DNA of 22,463 nucleotides from a virus. The translations under genes and the position numbers were made by a program. The stretch spans positions 1-22,463 of IMG/VR virus record IMGVR_UViG_3300020203_000104; one strand, written 5' to 3'. Positions 15,407-22,076 of this stretch are shown here, piece after piece; positions within the stretch are counted from its first letter, which is position 1; every line of letters starts with the position of its first letter. The notes beneath the pieces were generated by a model. The model had not been told where the DNA came from. It was given only the letters and a program-made list of their open reading frames with translations, and searched no databases.

Positions 15407-15411
15407 GTCAA
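15383..15411 (-). promoter_or_regulatory. Sigma70-like promoter candidate upstream of the ligase gene cluster
   Basis: On the minus strand TTGACC (15411-15406) is followed after exactly 17 bases by TAGGTT (15388-15383). The -35 is close to consensus and the -10 keeps its first two and last bases. It lies in the largest non-coding gap of the right half, between the polymerase stop and the tiny gene, and would drive that gene and the membrane, repeat-protein, ligase and later genes. Activity is inferred from sequence only. Confidence 0.45.
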
Positions 15412-15414
15412 GGC

Positions 15415-17460
15415 TTAATCTATTGAACCCCAATTAAGCCCGAAGCTGCCGTCGATCCGAACCGGAACTAAAAGTCCTGGCATCGCCGTTTCCATAAGAT
15501 GCTTAAACTCTGTCCAGCATGGGGCAGACAAATCAACTCCATTTTCATAATCAAAATCAAGTTCATCGTGAACAGTTAAGCAGGGTATACCGCAAGCGTC
15601 ATCAGCAAAGAAGCCAGCTTCGTATGCTTCTACCATAGCCTTTTTCATAACATCTGCGGCACCGCCCTGTAACTTACGATTCAGTGCTTTGTGCGTATGA
15701 CTACGCTCGATATTATACGCACCCCACTTAGACGAAGCGGCTTCAAAAGAAAGCGACAACCGACCAGCTTCATACTGCTTTGATGTCCAACCATTAAAAT
15801 CAGATTTGCGGCCTAGTATCGTTTCAACGTAGCCTGTCCGATGCACTTCGTTTGCGGCAGCATCCATCGTAGCTTTAGCAAACGGAACAGCTTCGTGATA
15901 GCTGCTATACATAAGCTCCCCTGCTTTCTTATCAACTCTGCCGCCGCCGCTAAACTTGATTAGATCGGCAATAAGCTTTTTCTTTCCCATACCATAGATC
16001 AGGCCAAAGTTAATGTTTTTAACCGGTCGGCGCTCTAGTTCAATACCAGTCTTAAGTCTAATCAAATCTTGCGTGAAGATATGATAATCAAGATCGGGGT
16101 CATTATTATAGCGCCACCGTAGCTCATCACTACCGGGTCCGACCGCGTGATGAGCCAGCATCCGATATTCGATCTGGCTATAGTCAAACTTAATCCAGAG
16201 AACACCTTTCTTACCAAACATCCTACGAACTTTTTTACCGATTTCTGTTCGCACCGGGATATTTTGAAGATTTGGATCTGAACTAGAAAAGCGGCCCGAC
16301 CTTGCGCCTGACCCTGATCCACGGAGCGGGTGGAACGAGCAGTGAACGCGCCCGTTTACGTTCTTGTCAAGAATGTAGGCTTTTACAAAAACGTTGCGAA
16401 CTTTTGCGATCCGACGATACTCGAGGATAGTTTCCGCGATTGGATGCTCAATAGCCTCCAGCGTATCAACAGAAAAGCTGACGCGCTCCTTACCTGTTTT
16501 TCTATCAACAATCGTTGGTATTTCTATTCCGTTACGCTTAAACGCGCTGGCAATAGATTCACCTGCGTTAGCGTTAACAGGCTGCCCCGCTATAGCCTTT
16601 AATTGTTTCTCAACCGCCGTTAGGTCATCGCCGAGGCTGTCATACGTTTGTTGTGCCTGATCCAGATCAACGGGCGCACCGCGAAACCGCATCTTGACGA
16701 GCAGAGGTATCAAGCGACATTCTAAGTCAAACAGGTTTAAGATACCGCGCTTTTCCATCAGCGGCCATTGTGCTTTTAGAATATGGATCGGGAGCGCCGC
16801 ATCGGCTTCACCGTAGGGACCAGCCAAAGACGGCGGCGATAGATATAAGTTCGCTCGCTGTCGGTCATTAGCCGCGCCGCCTAGCCAGGAAGCGAGCCAG
16901 TCATACAGAATGTTTGTTTGTTTACCGATCCCAAGATATTTCTGGGATAGACTCTCCAAACTAACATCGGGGGCCTCCGAATCTAGCAGCGCCTCGGCAA
17001 ACTGCACATCATAAAGCCGACCGCCAACTTCAATATTGTTCTCTTTGCACCAGCCGGTATCATAAATTAAGTTCGCACCTACTTTTGGGATAGACTTTTC
17101 AAGCCAATACTTCATAAAACTAAGAACGTTATCCTTGTCCATATTAAGTTCTGGTTGTGTTTCGTGCGCTATCGGAAAATACCAACTAGCACCGTCTTCG
17201 ACCGCACAAGAAAATCCTATAAGGTGCCCGCTATCCCGAGACCAGCCCGGCCCCGCCGTAGTCAATTCAGGATCGTAAGTTTCAACGTCAAAGCCAATCA
17301 ACTTCGCCGCGCTGAGATTAGGCCAATCAGACGGAGGCCGCCAATTTGTTACAGGTATAGAAGGGTGCGGACCGCGCTCGCGAGCAGTCCTAGTTCCTTT
17401 ACCTTTTTGCTTAGGTAAATCTTCCCAAAATAGTCCGAATGCGTCAGCACGCCTGCTCAT
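15415..17460 (-). CDS. Family A DNA polymerase with 3'-5' exonuclease
   Basis: This 681-residue protein has all the motifs of an active replicative Pol I-type enzyme. Exonuclease: FDVET at 57-61 (Asp58, Glu60), ANLIYD at 129-134, and YGEAD at 216-220. Polymerase: motif A FDYSQIEYRML at 425-435 (Asp426), motif B RRPVKNINFGLIYGMG at 477-492 (Lys481, Phe485, Tyr489), and motif C TVHDELDF at 629-636. The Phe in motif B is as in E. coli Pol I rather than the Tyr of T7. No 5'-3' exonuclease domain is present. Its ATG overlaps the clamp stop (ATGA). The N-terminal AFGLFWEDLP stands apart from the folded domains and could be a docking peptide. It is expected to copy the phage genome. Confidence 0.93.
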   Translation of the reverse strand: MSRRADAFGLFWEDLPKQKGKGTRTARERGPHPSIPVTNWRPPSDWPNLSAAKLIGFDVETYDPELTTAGPGWSRDSGHLIGFSCAVEDGASWYFPIAHETQPELNMDKDNVLSFMKYWLEKSIPKVGANLIYDTGWCKENNIEVGGRLYDVQFAEALLDSEAPDVSLESLSQKYLGIGKQTNILYDWLASWLGGAANDRQRANLYLSPPSLAGPYGEADAALPIHILKAQWPLMEKRGILNLFDLECRLIPLLVKMRFRGAPVDLDQAQQTYDSLGDDLTAVEKQLKAIAGQPVNANAGESIASAFKRNGIEIPTIVDRKTGKERVSFSVDTLEAIEHPIAETILEYRRIAKVRNVFVKAYILDKNVNGRVHCSFHPLRGSGSGARSGRFSSSDPNLQNIPVRTEIGKKVRRMFGKKGVLWIKFDYSQIEYRMLAHHAVGPGSDELRWRYNNDPDLDYHIFTQDLIRLKTGIELERRPVKNINFGLIYGMGKKKLIADLIKFSGGGRVDKKAGELMYSSYHEAVPFAKATMDAAANEVHRTGYVETILGRKSDFNGWTSKQYEAGRLSLSFEAASSKWGAYNIERSHTHKALNRKLQGGAADVMKKAMVEAYEAGFFADDACGIPCLTVHDELDFDYENGVDLSAPCWTEFKHLMETAMPGLLVPVRIDGSFGLNWGSID

Positions 17461-18416
17461 GGGCGAAGCCCAATGATTAAGCCGCGCATCGTATCATTAA
17501 GAAAACAACAGGGTGCTGGATAAGTAGAAAAATCAATTTGCTTTGCAGCACTCGCTACCATCAAGAGCATTTCAAACTTATAGATTCCAATAGCGTCTAA
17601 ACCTTCGATTCGATAGCTTGCGCCAATACCGTCGGCCTCCGATGTATAAATCGTGTCACCTTTTAAGTAAACGTTTGTATCCTTTTCAAGGAAGCTTTTG
17701 ATAGCGTCTAATCCGTCAACAAGCGTTGACGGCATCGGCCTGTAACTAGCTTCGCGATTAAGAATACCTTCCAGATCGGGCCAGTCCATGCTATAAAGCT
17801 GCGTCCGAAGCCAACGCTGATCGCTGTAGTGAAATGTAATTGAGTGGTCGCTAACTTGCGCATGGGTAGGCGGTGCGCCAATACGAATCATTTCTCGTAT
17901 AGCTTCCATTGGAATGTTAGCCGATAAAGGAAGATCGACCCCAATCCAGTATTGAACAAGGCAAACATTGTTTGTAGCAAAGGCACTTTTGTTCCGCAAG
18001 AGAACGCCGTTAACCCAAGGGCGGCTTGCGTCCGATCCCACAAAGGGCACAACCGCTTGAATAGCTTTCATAAGCGCCGGGCCGTCTAGCTCGACTAGTT
18101 CACCTTGTGGATAAATCTCAGGCATTGGAACATCAGTGCATTCGATAAAGCTGCGGAAAGGCCCCGACTGGACGCGCAGCCTACCAGAATCAGTTAACCC
18201 GAGCGACATAACTGCTTCGCACTTTGATATAGCCGCCACCAGCGGCACGGCGAGCGGCATACACGGCACAGCGAAATCAATAGGGCTTTGTAGCGCGATA
18301 ACTCCGTTGTAGCCTCGGATTGTGTTATCCTTGATCCAAAAATGTTTCATTTCCGGAACAAGGCTTTTGGTTGATACTGCGCCACGGACAAATCGCATCG
18401 TTGCAAGCATATCCAT
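17457..18416 (-). CDS. DnaN-like DNA polymerase sliding clamp
   Basis: This 319-residue protein is somewhat shorter than bacterial DnaN (~366). The most telling stretch is RPWVNGVLL near 132-140, followed by a strand and then IPMEAIREMIRIG, which follows the second domain of beta clamps (RP-x-L-N-G-V-x-x, then a P-x-x-x-x-x-E-x helix). The C-terminus MRGLIIGLRP resembles the family's closing M-P-M-R-L region, which forms the partner-binding pocket. The start overlaps the dpdA stop (TAATG) and the end overlaps the polymerase start (ATGA), so clamp and polymerase are translationally coupled. The role inferred is processivity factor for the phage polymerase. Similarity is moderate; a diverged clamp is the best explanation. 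Confidence 0.7.
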   Translation of the reverse strand: MDMLATMRFVRGAVSTKSLVPEMKHFWIKDNTIRGYNGVIALQSPIDFAVPCMPLAVPLVAAISKCEAVMSLGLTDSGRLRVQSGPFRSFIECTDVPMPEIYPQGELVELDGPALMKAIQAVVPFVGSDASRPWVNGVLLRNKSAFATNNVCLVQYWIGVDLPLSANIPMEAIREMIRIGAPPTHAQVSDHSITFHYSDQRWLRTQLYSMDWPDLEGILNREASYRPMPSTLVDGLDAIKSFLEKDTNVYLKGDTIYTSEADGIGASYRIEGLDAIGIYKFEMLLMVASAAKQIDFSTYPAPCCFLNDTMRGLIIGLRP

Positions 18417-19351
18417 TAGAACAACTCCTGTCTCATATGACGATGATCTTGTCGCGCGGCGTTAGCATCGTTAATGTTTTTTTCGATTACTTGATAAGCG
18501 CGCAGGTTGTATGTCGCTCGACCTAAATAGTTTGTAGCAATATAATTAGGATCAAAACCTTCTTTAACTAGCCGCGCTTTAATAAATTGTTGCTCTTCTT
18601 CGGTTAGGGTAGTAAGATGCGCTCCTTTTTCATGCTTGTTAGGAGAAGTTGTCGAGACGTGCAAGCTACCTATACCAGGAACTGTAATAGCCCCAAACGA
18701 TGCAGTTTGAATCCAAGACGTAGAGTCAACAGACCACCAAGGATACCGTTCCATAATCGGAACTGATGTAATACCAAAGCCGTGAACTTTAAGTTTAGCT
18801 TTACCCTGTGCATCCATCATATAACGGCTCCAGATACGATCGAGCCAAACCGTTAGGTCTTGTGAACTGCGCCCTACGCAGCCGCCGATTGTAATGTATT
18901 TATAGTTCTGGATATACCATTCAAGATACCGCTCGTCCTCTCCAAAGTGAAAGCACGGTAACGGCTTTACGCCACGCGCTTCCATAGCCATCTGGTTCTG
19001 CCAAGTTAGAAGCGGATCGCCGATGCCGTCCAAAACGGAGGCCAAGTATATCCCATCTTCGCAGCGGACTATATCGACATTATCTTTCAAAAATGTGCAG
19101 TATTCATCAAGATCAATAACCGCGCCTAAGGTCCAAGCGGAAAACGCCCCGGAGTCAACAAACACTTTTTCACCCGATGCTTTTAGCTCTGGCAGCGTTC
19201 TAGCCTTAAGAAGATAATGGTAAGACTCAAGACGGTTAGGAACGGAGTCGGCAATCTGTATTAGATAAGGGTCCGTGAGTTTACCGTACTCACGCTGGCC
19301 TTTACCGAGGCCGAACCAAAAGGTTGTCGCCATATAAATCTTGAGTGTCAC
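18416..19351 (-). CDS. dpdA: DpdA: 7-deazaguanine DNA transglycosylase (TGT-like), phage type
   Basis: This 311-residue protein starts at GTG (AGGGG six bases before). An in-frame ATG six codons on is the alternative. It belongs to the tRNA-guanine transglycosylase superfamily. FVDSGAFSAW at 64-73 supplies a catalytic-type Asp (D66). VLDGIGDPLLTWQNQ at 107-121, FHFGEDE, YITIGGCVG at 152-160, KVHGFGITS at 188-196, and YPWWSVDSTSW around 203-213 with a second Asp are the marks of phage DpdA rather than of bacterial Tgt. The usual zinc cluster of Tgt is not apparent. DpdA removes guanine from DNA and inserts preQ0 or a relative. The folE, queD, queC and queE genes directly upstream in the same transcript would supply that base. 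It is larger than a minimal domain only by a C-terminal ~60-residue helix pair. Confidence 0.88.
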   Translation of the reverse strand: MTLKIYMATTFWFGLGKGQREYGKLTDPYLIQIADSVPNRLESYHYLLKARTLPELKASGEKVFVDSGAFSAWTLGAVIDLDEYCTFLKDNVDIVRCEDGIYLASVLDGIGDPLLTWQNQMAMEARGVKPLPCFHFGEDERYLEWYIQNYKYITIGGCVGRSSQDLTVWLDRIWSRYMMDAQGKAKLKVHGFGITSVPIMERYPWWSVDSTSWIQTASFGAITVPGIGSLHVSTTSPNKHEKGAHLTTLTEEEQQFIKARLVKEGFDPNYIATNYLGRATYNLRAYQVIEKNINDANAARQDHRHMRQELF

Positions 19352-19406
19352 AGCGCGCCCCTGTTTGCCCCGCCTATCGGCCTTGCCGTTTGCCCGATGT
19401 CAGGGG

Positions 19407-19445
19407 CAGGCGCGGGCAGGATAGCCCCCTGCCTGCCCGCGCCTG
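19407..19445 (-). other. Strong GC-rich hairpin between folE and dpdA
   Basis: CAGGCGCGGGCAGG and CCTGCCCGCGCCTG form a perfect 14-bp stem around an 11-base loop, ten bases after the folE stop. No T-run follows on the minus strand, so it is not a standard intrinsic terminator. The remaining ~60 bases up to dpdA contain a direct repeat (GGGCAAAC twice) and short pairing segments. A transcript-processing, pausing or translational-control element is possible; nothing more specific is supported. Confidence 0.6.
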
Positions 19446-19455
19446 TCAGCGGGCG

Positions 19456-20028
19456 TTAGCTATTTGCGACCGCCATAAACTCGGCGCGGGCGTCCCGGTC
19501 CGAACGCATGACGCCGCGCAGCGCGTTGGTGATGGTATGGTGCCCCTGTTGCTGAATACCGCGCGATTCCATACACATATGGCGGCACTTCAGCATCACG
19601 CCGACACCGAGGGGCTTTAGGTGGGTCCAGAGGTCTTCTGCGATGTCGTTGGTGAGTCTTTCTTGGACCTGGAGTCTACGAGCATGACAGTTGACCAGCC
19701 GTGAAAGCTTGGAAAGACCCACAATTCTTCCGTCGGGGATATAGGCCACCGTTGCGGTGCCAAATATCGAAGCAAGATGGTGCTCACAGTGCGAGTAAAC
19801 TGGCATATCTTTGACGATAACCATTTGGTCATAGTTTTCTCCTCCATCTTCAAACACTTTGAGAATCTCTGCCGCGCTTTCACGATAGCCGGAAGTCCAA
19901 AACTCCCAAGCTTTATCAACCCGCGACGGCGTATCTTTCAAGCCTTCACGTAGACCAATATTATGCGACTGTATTTCCAAAGTAAATAGCAACTCTCTAA
20001 CGAGGTCTCTTCTGCGATAAGTGTCCAT
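19456..20028 (-). CDS. folE: GTP cyclohydrolase I
   Basis: This 190-residue protein has the normal length for bacterial FolE minus part of the N-terminus. The zinc site is intact: YSHCEHHL gives C81 and H84, and RHMCMESRG gives C152 with H150 beside it. GLSKLSRLV at 104-112 and RLQVQERLT at 118-126 are the conserved substrate-binding segments. GVGVMLKCRHMCM and the C-terminal ARAEFM follow as usual. It converts GTP to dihydroneopterin triphosphate, the first step towards preQ0. Its start overlaps the queD stop (TAATG). In this context its job is supply of 7-deazaguanine rather than folate. Confidence 0.93.
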   Translation of the reverse strand: MDTYRRRDLVRELLFTLEIQSHNIGLREGLKDTPSRVDKAWEFWTSGYRESAAEILKVFEDGGENYDQMVIVKDMPVYSHCEHHLASIFGTATVAYIPDGRIVGLSKLSRLVNCHARRLQVQERLTNDIAEDLWTHLKPLGVGVMLKCRHMCMESRGIQQQGHHTITNALRGVMRSDRDARAEFMAVANS

Positions 20029-20489
20029 TACCTGCCTCCAGCGTAGGTTGCGCTATTAGCGCCGTGCTCACTTACGGTTACGCTTCTCATACGAACACGC
20101 GGCGTATAAGCTTCTTGCTCAAGCCAACCGTCTGTGATGTCAAAGATTAACTTCGCAAATGCTTCACACCCTGTATTTTCAACAAACACAACGTTTGCAA
20201 TGTTCTTGTCGTTAAGATCAACAAAGGTATCGAGGTCTGGATCATCTTCCGCAACGATCAGTGTATGATCGAAAAGCTGTTCAAACATACTCTTTAAGTC
20301 TTTCATCGAACCAAAGTCAACCACCCAATTTTTATCGTCTAGGGTGCTAGCTTCGAACTCAAGGTGGATAGCCATCGCATAGCCGTGCAGCATTCGGCAA
20401 TGACTATCGGCGCGCCATTGCCGAAAACAGCACGATAGTCCGAGATCATGACCGAATGTTTTACTAGAAATATAAGTCAAAAGATGCAC
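20028..20489 (-). CDS. queD: QueD-like 6-carboxytetrahydropterin synthase
   Basis: This 153-residue protein begins at GTG and overlaps queC by 13 bases. The catalytic/zinc region reads SHCRMLHGY: C31 is the catalytic-type cysteine and H35 a zinc-type His, but the usual second His of H-G-H is Tyr37. H14 in TFGHDLG may replace the first ligand. FDHTLIVAEDDP around 73-84 gives the catalytic His-Asp part, NWVVDFGSMKDLK at 54-66 is the typical D-F segment, and VSEHGANSATY closes the active site with Glu141. It should convert dihydroneopterin triphosphate to 6-carboxytetrahydropterin. The HGY variant and the long segment between TFGHD and SHC mark it as a divergent subfamily; its exact product is inferred from the neighbours. 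Confidence 0.85.
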   Translation of the reverse strand: MHLLTYISSKTFGHDLGLSCCFRQWRADSHCRMLHGYAMAIHLEFEASTLDDKNWVVDFGSMKDLKSMFEQLFDHTLIVAEDDPDLDTFVDLNDKNIANVVFVENTGCEAFAKLIFDITDGWLEQEAYTPRVRMRSVTVSEHGANSATYAGGR

Positions 20490-21241
20490 CCCGCGTAGTT
20501 AGAAGTTTCTGGAAGATTCATTAATCCTTCTCTATAAGCGCGAAGTATCAAAGGGTCGGGTCGCCCGGCTTCTTGAAAACCTTTAGCTCTCAAAAGCGTC
20601 GCATGATCGTGACCAGTTGGGGGATACTTTCCGTCATAGCTAGTATGTGTAAAAGCTAAAGCTTTCCAGCATCTTGGATTCTTAAAAGCCATGTCAACGC
20701 TTTGCGCTTTTGTCAGATACATCAGCGGCGTGATAATGTAAAGGTGGGGAAGTGTGTCATCTTCGCCAGTAAAAGTTCCCATGCGACTGGTTTTTTCCAG
20801 TGAATCAATAAAATCCCGCCGACAATCTGGATAACCGCCGCTATCTTCTTGACAAACGCCTGTCACCAGATTTGATATTCCAAGACAGTAGGCGTGATTC
20901 GCAGCTACAGTAAGAAACAACTGATTACGCATCGGAACGAAAGTCTTTTCAAGACCGCCTGGAAGGGACTGATGATCCGCGTATTGCTCAAGCGGCGCAT
21001 CGCTAACAAGCGGGCTCGTGCCCTCTAAAATCTTACCAAGTTTTACCAGCTTATGCGATTCAACTCCTGCCATCAGACCAACAATGAACGCAGCGTCAAT
21101 CTCAATCGCATGACGCTGCCCGTAGTCGAACGTGATCGCATGGACTTCATTATATCGCTGTTGTGCCCAGAATAGGCACGTTGTTGAGTCTTGCCCTCCG
21201 GATAGCACGACAAGACAAGCGTCGTTATTTCTCGTAGCCAT
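20477..21241 (-). CDS. queC: QueC-like 7-cyano-7-deazaguanine synthase lacking the zinc cysteines
   Basis: This is a 254-residue protein with a GAGGAC sequence before the ATG. The PP-loop SGGQDS at 14-19 binds ATP. ITFDYGQRHAIEI at 36-48, FVPMRNQLFLTVAANHAY at 101-118, and YPDCRRDFI at 137-145 are standard QueC segments. The C-terminal zinc site is not: where E. coli has C-Y-N-G then C-G-H-C-A-A-C, this protein has SYDGKYPPTGHDHAT at 201-215, so all four cysteines are replaced (by Ser, Thr, Asp and Thr). Two His and an Asp in that loop might bind metal instead. QueC turns 7-carboxy-7-deazaguanine into the amide and then preQ0. Whether this variant completes both steps cannot be judged from sequence. 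Confidence 0.87.
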   Translation of the reverse strand: MATRNNDACLVVLSGGQDSTTCLFWAQQRYNEVHAITFDYGQRHAIEIDAAFIVGLMAGVESHKLVKLGKILEGTSPLVSDAPLEQYADHQSLPGGLEKTFVPMRNQLFLTVAANHAYCLGISNLVTGVCQEDSGGYPDCRRDFIDSLEKTSRMGTFTGEDDTLPHLYIITPLMYLTKAQSVDMAFKNPRCWKALAFTHTSYDGKYPPTGHDHATLLRAKGFQEAGRPDPLILRAYREGLMNLPETSNYAGCIF

Positions 21242-21253
21242 CAGTTGTCCTCG

Positions 21254-21979
21254 TTATTCAAGTTCTAGGAGTTTGTGGGTTTGAATCTGAATCGTGTAGC
21301 CAAACTGCATACAGGATTTGACTACCGCGAGACGATTAGCGCGGTTCTTAACCTCGTCCTGCTCATCGGCAGGCTGAAGGTATATCGGACGCCGCCAAAA
21401 CAACGGAGGCCGCGCAAGTCTGGGATTGGCGCTATGCCCTAGCGCCGTCCGGGGCAAGCCATCATCTTCCTCGATGTCATCTGCGCAGGCAACATACTTG
21501 AGAGCACAAGCTTGAATCAAGATTTCAGGATTAATCTTCCCTGTCTTCGGGCTGCACACTATGTAAGCGCATCCCGGCATAGGCTCGCCCATAAGCTCGC
21601 GCTCATAGATAAAGTCTTGCGGAGGCAGCGTCCCGTTCGTCTCGATCTGGACGGCATAGCCCTCCGATGTCAACGCCCGCAAAAGCATACCAACAGGTTG
21701 CCGGAAAGGTTCGCCGCCGGTCAAAACGACTAGGCCACCGTCCTGTATAGGAAAGCGGGATACGACCTTATAGATTTCAACCGGAGTCATTGTCATGCGA
21801 ACAGAGGTGTAATCAGTATCACAGAGCGGACAAGTCAGGTTGCAATCTGACAGGCGCACGAAAACGGCGGGTCTGCCACAGAACGGTCCTTCGCCTTGGA
21901 TTGTATGGAAGATAGAATGGACGACAAGCTGTCTCCCGTCACTCGCAACAACTTTCGCGATAGGCTGTGTGTTCAACAT
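21254..21979 (-). CDS. queE: 7-carboxy-7-deazaguanine synthase (radical SAM)
   Basis: This 241-residue protein has AGGG seven bases before the ATG. The iron-sulfur cluster motif is DCNLTCPLCDTDY, with C46, C50 and C53 in the classical C-x3-C-x2-C spacing, and Asp54-Thr55 following as in QueE (Thr helps bind Mg). FHTIQGEGPFCGRPAVFVRL before it is the hallmark QueE entry. LTGGEP at 87-92 binds S-adenosylmethionine and IETNGT at 112-117 the substrate. The C-terminus has YLQPADEQ near 206-213. It makes 7-carboxy-7-deazaguanine from 6-carboxytetrahydropterin. It is the first gene of the queE-queC-queD-folE-dpdA row and starts only about 20 bases after a terminator-like hairpin. Confidence 0.93.
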   Translation of the reverse strand: MLNTQPIAKVVASDGRQLVVHSIFHTIQGEGPFCGRPAVFVRLSDCNLTCPLCDTDYTSVRMTMTPVEIYKVVSRFPIQDGGLVVLTGGEPFRQPVGMLLRALTSEGYAVQIETNGTLPPQDFIYERELMGEPMPGCAYIVCSPKTGKINPEILIQACALKYVACADDIEEDDGLPRTALGHSANPRLARPPLFWRRPIYLQPADEQDEVKNRANRLAVVKSCMQFGYTIQIQTHKLLELE

Positions 21980-21997
21980 TTTTATGCCCTAGTTGTT

Positions 21998-22035
21998 AAA
22001 GAAAAGCCCACGACGAGGGAAGATTCGCCGTGGGC
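21998..22035 (-). terminator. Intrinsic terminator (or attenuator) just upstream of queE
   Basis: On the minus strand GCCCACGGCG pairs with CGTCGTGGGC (one G-T pair) around a 10-base loop, followed by TTTTCTTT. It would end the transcript of the 115-aa-plus gene. Only about 18 bases separate the T-run from the queE ATG, too few for a normal promoter, so readthrough or an attenuation role is likely if the que genes are expressed from upstream. Confidence 0.75.
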
Positions 22036-22038
22036 CTC

Positions 22039-22076
22039 ATCACGCTACTTTACTCGGGAGGAGCCGAGCGCGTGAT
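22039..22076 (-). other. Nested inverted repeats at the end of the upstream gene
   Basis: ATCACGC and GCGTGAT (22070-22076 and 22039-22045) form a 7-bp outer stem enclosing CTCGG/CCGAG (22064-22068 and 22053-22057). The outer arm overlaps the stop codon of the adjoining gene. Together with the terminator next to it, this makes a compact, highly paired leader before queE. A role in control is possible but not shown. Confidence 0.5.

Noticed and set aside
18416-19351. Reading the transglycosylase as a queuosine tRNA enzyme (Tgt)
   Set aside because: Motifs (DSGAFSAW, HGFGITS, SVDSTSW) and context point to phage DpdA; the Tgt zinc site is not seen.
19352-19455. The folE-dpdA hairpin as an intrinsic terminator
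   Set aside because: The stem is strong but no T-run follows it on the minus strand.
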